Source of the DNA: Anaerolineae bacterium
GTDB taxonomy: Bacteria > Chloroflexota > Anaerolineae > Anaerolineales > Villigracilaceae
DNA: 6,097 bases
Direction: 5' to 3'
NCBI GenBank assembly: GCA_003484265.1
Contig: DNDO01000104.1
Coordinates: forward strand, 1 to 6,097
Shown here: one piece after another, positions 1-4,781 of the stretch
Layout: every line of letters begins with the position of its first letter
How positions within the stretch are numbered: the stretch's first letter is position 1
Notes under the pieces: model-generated
Seen by the model: the letters and a program-made list of their open reading frames with translations, nothing else
Told to the model about the DNA's origin: nothing
Databases searched by the model: none
Position numbers and translations under genes: made by a program

Positions 1-61
1 TCAATTCGTGGGAAGAGGGAACATAATTGTTAGCCAGTTAAGAAGTATTTAGTAATCAGTG

Positions 62-98
62 AGACTTCGGAGTTTTCGAAACTCCGAAGTCTTCTTTT
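62..98 (+). terminator. Intrinsic terminator hairpin of an off-window + strand gene
   Basis: Positions 62-75 and 79-92 are perfect reverse complements (14-bp stem, 3-nt loop). On the + strand the stem runs directly into TCTTTT at 93-98, the layout of a rho-independent terminator. In the minus orientation the stem is followed by CACTGATT, with no U-tract, so it fits a + strand transcript entering from the left better than the STAND gene that ends at 97. It starts only 4 nt past that gene's stop codon, so it could still protect the 3' end of the minus transcript. Positions 1-61 contain stop codons in all three + frames and no recognisable coding sequence; any + gene must end within them or before the window. 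Confidence 0.55.
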
Positions 99-3000
99 AA
101 GGGCACACTTCCACATGAAGATATTTTTGACATTCAGCGGTTGTCAGTGAACGTGTTATGCGTGATCGTGCCAATGTTAGTAGCTCATCGATTTGAAAAA
201 GGAAAATCCTAACTATCCCATCCCCGCTTGAAACAGCGAGATGTGCGCCATTGTCCGAAAGACTAAAGGCAACACCTATTACGCCGCCTTGACTGCCGGG
301 CAAAGTAAGTATTTCCTGACCAGACTCAACATCCCATATTTTTGCTGTATTATCTCCACTTCCTGTAGCCAGCAATTTACCGTCGGGGCTGAACGCTACT
401 GAGAAGACTCCAGAGCTATGACCGATCAACGTCATGGTTTGAGAACCAGTCTTTGCGTCCGAAAGAATAATGGTGCCATCTCCACTCCCGGTAGCGATGA
501 GCGTTCCGTCTGGACTATAAACAACATCGCGTATCCCATCCGTGTGCCCTGAGAGAGTAAATATCAACCCGCCTGTTTTTACGTCCCAAATTTTTGCAGT
601 TGCGTCCGTGCTCGCTGTGGCGAGACGTGTTCCATCCGGGCTGAAAGCAACGCCTAACACCAACCCTTGATGTTCGGTGATCTCATGGAGGAACGCCCCA
701 GTTGTCGCATCCCAAAGCTTGGCTGTCCCATCAAAGCCACCTGTAGCAACCAAATCTTCATTTGGGCTGAAGGCGATGTCTCTTACTCCAAATTCGTGCG
801 CTGGAAAGGTGAGTAGTTTCTGACTCGTAATGGTATCCCATACAATTGCAGTTCCATCGAAACTTCCTGTTGCAAATCGCCTGCCATCGGGACTGAACGC
901 TATATTTAGAATCTCGAGATCATGCCCCTGGATAGTCAGGCGAGATTCGCCGGATTCGGCGTTCCACACTGTCGCTGTCCCATCCCCTCCATTTGTTAAT
1001 ATTTCCTGATCAACCGGATTATAGGCGATCCGTGTTCCAAATCCTGCTCCCGGTGCTGAAACGGTTATTTTTTCATTTCCCGGCGACAGGCTCCATATTT
1101 TTACAGTTCCATCGCTACTCGTACTTGCCAGCGATTTTCCATCCGGGCTGAATGCAAGTCCATTCACGCTTTTTTGTCCAGTGAGCGTGAGTAATTCGCG
1201 CCCGGTAGCAGAATCCCATAGTTTGATTCCTATTCCGCCTGCCTCATCCCCGCCAACGCCTGCTAAGACTTTACCATCCGGGCCGAAACTATCCGGGACG
1301 GCAACCGGTATCGTAAAGATCTCATGGCTTACTATCATGTTTCCATCTTTTGTTGTTTCAAGATCGAATTGCCACACGTGTAACGAATCGTCGGCGAAAG
1401 CCAACTGCATTCCATCCGGACTAAAGGTCACGCCTACAACTACTCCTCTGAAGTCTGTGTACTCTTGTAACAGGTCTCCAGTTATCATCTCCCAAACCCT
1501 CAAGGCGGCATCGTCTCCTGTAGTGACCAGCAATTTTCCATCTGGACTGAAAGTTAGCTCTTCGATTGCATCTGTATGCGCATCCAACTGCCAGATGGGA
1601 TCGCCCGTGGACACATCCCAAATAATTGCCGAACCGTCGAGTCCACCGGATGCGATGTGTTTTCCGTTTGTGCTGATCGCAATGGATGTTATGTATGCTT
1701 CGTGTCCGGTCAATGTTTTTAAGAGGGAGCCCGATTCTGGGTTGTAAATTTTGACCTGATTCCTATCACAGGCGATAAGCAGTTTTCCGTCCGGGCTATA
1801 TGCGACTCGTTTTGTTGAAACAAAATCGTTGGGTTCGGATGTGCCGGCCATACGAAGTAATTCATCGCCGGTCGCGGCATCCCATACAATAACCGTTCCT
1901 TCGTAATCAATGCTTGCCAATTGACTTCCATCTGGGCTGTAGTCCGCTGATAAAACCCAGGTATTGTGTCCTTTGAGAGTCATTCGAACTTGCGAAGTTA
2001 CGATCGAGCGGTGTAATGCCTCCAGAGATTCGGGAAGCACACTCCCGTCAAAATCTCGTGTTGTCGACACGGATTGTAAAGCCAGTAGAATACTGCGTTC
2101 CGGGTCAATATCGAGATTGTTGAGCGATGCCGCAGCCAGTTCGCGTGAAGTCGCAATACGTTTATCGTTCTGTGCTGTGATGGCGGTCTGACGCGCTTGC
2201 GAGCCGAAGTATAAAGCTGTAAAAGCCATCAATAACGCAATGATGAACGCGCCTGTCAAAAAAATGGCACGTTTGCTTAATTGCTTTGCAAAACCTGTTT
2301 GCTCCTCCGCGCGCTGTTTTTCTGATTCAGCCAGTTTCTGTGCGGCTTGCAATTCGCGTTGTCGCTGTGCTTCACGCTCGGCGGCTTCCTGTTGAGTCCA
2401 CGTGATGGATGCGTCCAGAAATTCGCGCTCCAGTACGTTCATCTCATCCATGTGTGTTTCTGCCCATTCCTGTGCATGTGATAAGCGTGCGCCGCGATAG
2501 CATAGGTCTGGTTCGCGATCCTGCGCATCCCATTCCTGTGCGGCTTCGATCAGATGCTGGTGCAGGCGCAAACCTTCTCGGTTATCTTCGAGCCAGCCGC
2601 GCAGAGTAGGCCATTCGCGGATCAATGCCTCGTGTGCCACCTCAACAGAATCTTCATTGGTAATTATCAGGCGGGCATCTGCCAATACTTTCAGCACAGT
2701 TTGTGTTGAATTTGTTTCTTCGGTTTTTAGAATTAACTCGCTGAGGGTTGCTCTACGGCGTGTATCCTCTGTGGAAGTTTCGTCTCCAAGTTCGGTCAGG
2801 CGCAGGAAGATGCGTTTGGCAGTAAGTTGCTGTTCACGCGTGAACTGATCGACGAACACGGCCTCAGCTGTCTCGGCGATGGCGCCGCGCACTCCACCAG
2901 TGGATGTATAGCCGCTTAATGTCATCATGCGGTTCCGCCGTCTTTGCCATGTTTCCATGAGCGCATGTGAAAGCAAGGGCAATGAGCCGGGTTCGTGACC

Positions 3001-4011
3001 GATGTCGTGCAACAGGAGTTCAACCAGACCGGGCTCAAACTCCCATCGTCCACGATGAGCAGGCTCTTCGATGACACGGCGTAATTCATCAATACTCATC
3101 GAGCCGATGTATTCCTGGTTTTCTGCCAACGCTTCCCGGAGATGGACATAGTCTGCGCAGTGAGCGTAGAAATCTGCCCGCAGTGTAATAAGGACGACCA
3201 CGGGACCACCCGCTTCAGACGAAGCCGTGAGCAGATTCTCGATAAATGAGGCTCTATCTTCCTCCGAGCGGCATAACGTAAATACCTCCTCGAACTGGTC
3301 GATGACAAGCAACAGGCGTGAGTTGTTTTTCGTTTGAAATGCGCGATTTGCAAATATTTGTAGGCTGCGTTGGTCGCTTACCATATCATCCATCAATGTG
3401 GCAGTCCTCGAAACCGACTCAATCTCTTGGGTCAGGCTTGATGCCAATCTTTCAATCGGATTTGCGGTAGGTGTTAGGATGCGAATGTCCCAATCGGTAG
3501 ATTTTTTATTCCATCGTAAAGTGGGAATCAACCCTGCGCGCACGAGTGATGATTTTCCGCTGCCCGATGCACCGATCACAGCCAGGAATCGCAGATTTGA
3601 CGGAGTCCCGCTCAACGCTAGGGAAATCATGTGTTCGGTTAGTTTGGCGGTTAATGCCTCGCGTCCCACAAATAGATCAGCATCAGTTTCATCGTAATAA
3701 TTCAATCCTTTATACGGACAAAGCCCAAGCCCGGGGGCGTCTTCGCGTCGCACGTTGGCGGCAAGATCCAACAGACGGGCGATAGTCTTGGGTTCATTCT
3801 CCAGCCCGAGGGCAGAGACGAAGCGGGCTTCAATTGTAGGGATATCCGGCAGCCGCAGGTTTTGCTCGAGGCGGCTGATCTGGGCATCGCTGTACCCCAC
3901 TACAATGGACAGTTCCATCTGGGTGATGCCGGCGCGTCGCCTTAGAAAGCGGAGCAGGTCTCCAAAGGTGGTGAATTTCTCCACCATCCCTGCAGGAATT
4001 GAGTTTGACAT
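97..4011 (-). CDS. XRE-HTH / nSTAND1 NTPase / transmembrane / WD40-repeat protein
   Basis: This is a complete 1304-residue STAND-class regulator. Domains in order: an XRE/Cro-type helix-turn-helix at residues ~16-56 (GITQMELSIVVGYSDAQISR core); the nSTAND1 entry motif CPYKGL plus FVGRE at 98-117; Walker A GASGSGKS at 147-154; Walker B LLLVIDQFEE at 233-242; the sensor-like LRADFY at 277-282; LPLLSHAL at 344-351; and the VAHEALIREWPTL winged-helix signature at 458-470. An acidic/basic coiled coil (~540-577), a single hydrophobic helix (~582-603) and about 14 WD40 repeats (679-1271) follow. The tail ends in TRSLTTAECQKYLHVEVCP. Family knowledge says STAND NTPases are ATP-driven switches that oligomerise after a sensor region binds a ligand. 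Here the propellers are the likely sensor and the HTH the likely output, making a DNA-binding regulator or conflict/defence-type sensor; no toxin, nuclease, TIR or protease effector is visible. An in-frame ATG at 4062 would add 17 residues, but ATG 4011 has the good ribosome binding site and lies before the conserved HTH. All key NTPase residues are present and there is no frameshift. Confidence 0.93.
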   Translation of the reverse strand: MSNSIPAGMVEKFTTFGDLLRFLRRRAGITQMELSIVVGYSDAQISRLEQNLRLPDIPTIEARFVSALGLENEPKTIARLLDLAANVRREDAPGLGLCPYKGLNYYDETDADLFVGREALTAKLTEHMISLALSGTPSNLRFLAVIGASGSGKSSLVRAGLIPTLRWNKKSTDWDIRILTPTANPIERLASSLTQEIESVSRTATLMDDMVSDQRSLQIFANRAFQTKNNSRLLLVIDQFEEVFTLCRSEEDRASFIENLLTASSEAGGPVVVLITLRADFYAHCADYVHLREALAENQEYIGSMSIDELRRVIEEPAHRGRWEFEPGLVELLLHDIGHEPGSLPLLSHALMETWQRRRNRMMTLSGYTSTGGVRGAIAETAEAVFVDQFTREQQLTAKRIFLRLTELGDETSTEDTRRRATLSELILKTEETNSTQTVLKVLADARLIITNEDSVEVAHEALIREWPTLRGWLEDNREGLRLHQHLIEAAQEWDAQDREPDLCYRGARLSHAQEWAETHMDEMNVLEREFLDASITWTQQEAAEREAQRQRELQAAQKLAESEKQRAEEQTGFAKQLSKRAIFLTGAFIIALLMAFTALYFGSQARQTAITAQNDKRIATSRELAAASLNNLDIDPERSILLALQSVSTTRDFDGSVLPESLEALHRSIVTSQVRMTLKGHNTWVLSADYSPDGSQLASIDYEGTVIVWDAATGDELLRMAGTSEPNDFVSTKRVAYSPDGKLLIACDRNQVKIYNPESGSLLKTLTGHEAYITSIAISTNGKHIASGGLDGSAIIWDVSTGDPIWQLDAHTDAIEELTFSPDGKLLVTTGDDAALRVWEMITGDLLQEYTDFRGVVVGVTFSPDGMQLAFADDSLHVWQFDLETTKDGNMIVSHEIFTIPVAVPDSFGPDGKVLAGVGGDEAGGIGIKLWDSATGRELLTLTGQKSVNGLAFSPDGKSLASTSSDGTVKIWSLSPGNEKITVSAPGAGFGTRIAYNPVDQEILTNGGDGTATVWNAESGESRLTIQGHDLEILNIAFSPDGRRFATGSFDGTAIVWDTITSQKLLTFPAHEFGVRDIAFSPNEDLVATGGFDGTAKLWDATTGAFLHEITEHQGLVLGVAFSPDGTRLATASTDATAKIWDVKTGGLIFTLSGHTDGIRDVVYSPDGTLIATGSGDGTIILSDAKTGSQTMTLIGHSSGVFSVAFSPDGKLLATGSGDNTAKIWDVESGQEILTLPGSQGGVIGVAFSLSDNGAHLAVSSGDGIVRIFLFQIDELLTLARSRITRSLTTAECQKYLHVEVCP
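199..1977 (-). repeat. Tandem WD40-coding repeat array (about 14 units)
   Basis: This part of the STAND gene is a tandem array with a period of about 126 bp (about 42 residues). The unit is recognised by a recurring FSPDGxxLATxSxDGTxxIWDxxTG pattern, and at DNA level on the + strand by repeated variants of CCATCnGGrCTGAA (for example near 372, 632, 886, 1140, 1412, 1538 and 1928). Units begin roughly at residues 679, 720, 767, 809, 850, 897, 943, 983, 1027, 1069, 1111, 1152, 1194 and 1236. Fourteen units match two seven-bladed beta-propellers. Units 9 to 13 are closest to consensus; units 2, 6 and 8 are degenerate. Synonymous positions differ widely between units, which suggests old duplications and no recent amplification. 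Confidence 0.9.
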
Positions 4012-4016
4012 ACGTA

Positions 4017-4024
4017 CTTCCTTT
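4017..4024 (-). promoter_or_regulatory. Ribosome binding site fixing the STAND gene start
   Basis: The minus strand reads AAAGGAAG here, followed by a 5-nt spacer and then ATG at 4011-4009. No comparable purine-rich site precedes the longer in-frame ATG at 4062 (its upstream reads CCAAATTACGTGCT-like sequence around 4060-4075). This decides the start in favour of the 1304-residue product. Confidence 0.75.
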
Positions 4025-4052
4025 CGCGCAAAAACCTGATTGTTTTGTAAAC

Positions 4053-4061
4053 AGCATAGCA
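4053..4061 (-). promoter_or_regulatory. Candidate extended -10 promoter for the STAND gene
   Basis: On the minus strand the sequence reads TGC-TATGCT, an extended -10 form (TGnTATnnT) with four of six matches to TATAAT. No convincing -35 hexamer lies 16-18 nt upstream. Initiation would fall near 4046, giving a leader of about 35 nt before the ATG at 4011 and excluding the ATG at 4062 from the transcript. The motif is short and could be chance. Confidence 0.28.
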
Positions 4062-4149
4062 CGTAATTTGGTCGTTTGGAGAATTTTGGCAGAAAATGGC
4101 AAGCTGGGTAACCGCACAGGTGCTACATTGAGATTATCAAATGAGATGT

Positions 4150-4187
4150 GCGTGCTGGTATTACAGTTCTCCTCCAAGGCAGCACGC
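4150..4187 (+). other. First leader hairpin upstream of the small-protein operon
   Basis: GCGTGCTG at 4150-4157 is the exact reverse complement of CAGCACGC at 4180-4187, giving an 8-bp stem with a 22-nt loop. The loop contains CTCCTCC at 4170-4175 and nearby, an anti-Shine-Dalgarno-like stretch that is complementary to the AAGGAGA ribosome binding site of the next gene at 4241-4247. It lies immediately before a stronger hairpin at 4192-4222. Whether transcription starts upstream of it is not established. Confidence 0.4.
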
Positions 4188-4191
4188 CATC

Positions 4192-4222
4192 AGTCCCGCA
4201 TCACAATGTGTGGTGCGGGACT
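4192..4222 (+). other. Second, strong leader hairpin upstream of the small-protein operon
   Basis: AGTCCCGCATCACA (4192-4205) pairs with TGTGGTGCGGGACT (4209-4222) around a 3-nt loop. The only non-Watson-Crick position is T4201 with G4213, which is a U-G wobble in a + strand RNA but an A-C mismatch in a minus strand RNA. That asymmetry favours a function in a + strand transcript, that is, the leader of the 90-residue protein gene. No U-tract follows directly (TTGGAAAAAC follows), so it is not a standard intrinsic terminator. It may stabilise the mRNA 5' end, control translation, or as DNA serve as an operator for the neighbouring HTH protein. Confidence 0.5.
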
Positions 4223-4240
4223 TGGAAAAACTTTTGAACA

Positions 4241-4247
4241 AAGGAGA
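4241..4247 (+). promoter_or_regulatory. Strong ribosome binding site of the 90-residue protein
   Basis: AAGGAGA is a near-ideal Shine-Dalgarno sequence; its GGAG core ends 6 nt before the ATG at 4253. It confirms this start and supports a real gene despite the short length. It is potentially occluded by CTCCTCC-type sequence around 4169-4175 in the first leader hairpin. Confidence 0.8.
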
Positions 4248-4252
4248 TCGAA

Positions 4253-4525
4253 ATGCTAAAGAATCGTTTGCTCAATGTACTTGCAGGCATTGCCCTGGTG
4301 GTTGCCATCGCACTAACTGTGAGGGAAGCCGCTGCAACTGCCGCACTAGCTTCGCAAAACAAATTCACCGTGGGGGCTTGTAGCAGTATCTCATCCCAGG
4401 TTTCAATCCGCACTGAATATGTACGGGAAAGAAAAGCATGGGTAACGTACACAGAAGACGGTCCTACCGGTATAGACGGCGGGTTGATCCATCTGTTGTC
4501 TAATCGTCGGTCGTGTTCACAATAA
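4253..4525 (+). CDS. Small exported or membrane-anchored protein, unknown function (90 aa)
   Basis: I do not recognise a named family. The protein starts with a short basic region (MLKNR), then a hydrophobic segment at residues ~6-22 and an alanine-rich stretch to ~33, which looks like a Sec signal peptide with a possible signal peptidase I site after ALA at 31-33. If it is not cleaved, the same segment would be a membrane anchor. The remaining ~57 residues are polar and carry exactly two cysteines, C43 and C88, placed near the two ends, so a disulfide outside the cytoplasm is plausible. The central stretch WVTYTEDGPTGIDGGLIHLL (63-82) is glycine- and acid-rich and looks like the conserved core. 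It is the first gene of a two-gene unit, with the next gene 12 nt downstream, and is divergent from the STAND gene. The excellent ribosome binding site and export-type N-terminus argue that it is real. Confidence 0.78.
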   Translation: MLKNRLLNVLAGIALVVAIALTVREAAATAALASQNKFTVGACSSISSQVSIRTEYVRERKAWVTYTEDGPTGIDGGLIHLLSNRRSCSQ

Positions 4526-4530
4526 GGAGA
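4524..4530 (+). promoter_or_regulatory. Ribosome binding site overlapping the upstream stop codon
   Basis: AAGGAGA begins within the TAA stop (4523-4525) of the 90-residue gene; its GGAG core ends 8 nt before the ATG at 4538. It repeats the 4241-4247 site exactly. The overlap of stop and ribosome binding site indicates that the two small genes are translated from one message. Confidence 0.78.
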
Positions 4531-4537
4531 AGTTGAA

Positions 4538-4720
4538 ATGAACCAATTCTTTTACGAATCACGCGGCAGGGAAAAAGTAAATGATCTCATCAATGAAGGA
4601 TTGAAGAGCCAAACGTATCACAGGTCGGCGGCTTCAAAACCAAGTTTCCTTCGCAGATTTCCAACATACATTCTGATCGGCTTGGGAATTCTGGGAGTAT
4701 TGCAGATGATTGTTCGGTAA
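4538..4720 (+). CDS. Small tail-anchored membrane protein, unknown function (60 aa)
   Basis: No named family is recognised. Residues 1-40 are hydrophilic and charged (MNQFFYESRGREKVNDLINE start) and probably helical; residues ~41-59 form one hydrophobic helix (FPTYILIGLGILGVLQMIV) ending in a final Arg. The basic RR at 39-40 just before the helix favours a cytoplasmic N-terminus with the C-terminus at or across the membrane, that is, a tail-anchored topology. It lies 12 nt after the 90-residue gene, has its own strong ribosome binding site, and is followed after 19 nt by an intrinsic terminator, so it is the last gene of a two-gene operon. The export-type first gene and the membrane-anchored second gene suggest a membrane-located pair, possibly interacting. 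A toxin/antitoxin or immunity reading is not supported by any recognised motif. Confidence 0.72.
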   Translation: MNQFFYESRGREKVNDLINEGLKSQTYHRSAASKPSFLRRFPTYILIGLGILGVLQMIVR

Positions 4721-4739
4721 TAAGATATTTGCCGCTTTG

Positions 4740-4780
4740 AAGAGCCACGTGGACATTCGTCTGCGTGGCTCTTTATTTCA
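4740..4780 (+). terminator. Intrinsic terminator of the two-gene small-protein operon
   Basis: AAGAGCCACG (4740-4749) pairs with CGTGGCTCTT (4764-4773). Five further inner pairs (two G-U, three Watson-Crick) leave only a 4-nt loop at 4755-4758. The stem leads into TTTATTT on the + strand, the classic rho-independent layout. The minus strand direction has no T-tract after the stem, so it does not obviously serve the convergent glycosyltransferase gene, whose stop codon at 4782 lies 8 nt beyond the stem. Confidence 0.85.
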
Positions 4781-4781
4781 A

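Noticed and set aside
1181..1747. A 188-codon open frame on the + strand opposite the WD40 array
   Set aside because: It is antisense to strongly conserved WD40 coding sequence, has a composition rich in Ser/Pro/Thr expected from a repeat shadow, and has no ribosome binding site.
199..1977. Possible CRISPR-like or satellite array because of the regular ~126-bp spacing
   Set aside because: The repeats are diverged, translate into WD40 units in one continuous frame, and have no conserved short repeat with unique spacers.
4040..4069. TTGTTT with an 18-nt gap to TAATTT as a + strand promoter for the small operon
   Set aside because: Both hexamers are weak matches and the implied leader would be about 180 nt; chance occurrence in AT-rich intergenic DNA is likely.
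3830..4177. A 115-codon minus-strand frame overlapping the STAND start in another frame
   Set aside because: It overlaps the HTH-coding region and the intergenic region, shows no family features and no ribosome binding site; the STAND frame explains this DNA.
4192..4235. Hairpin at 4192-4222 as an intrinsic terminator
   Set aside because: No T-tract follows the stem on either strand; the + strand continues with TTGGAAAAAC and then a ribosome binding site.
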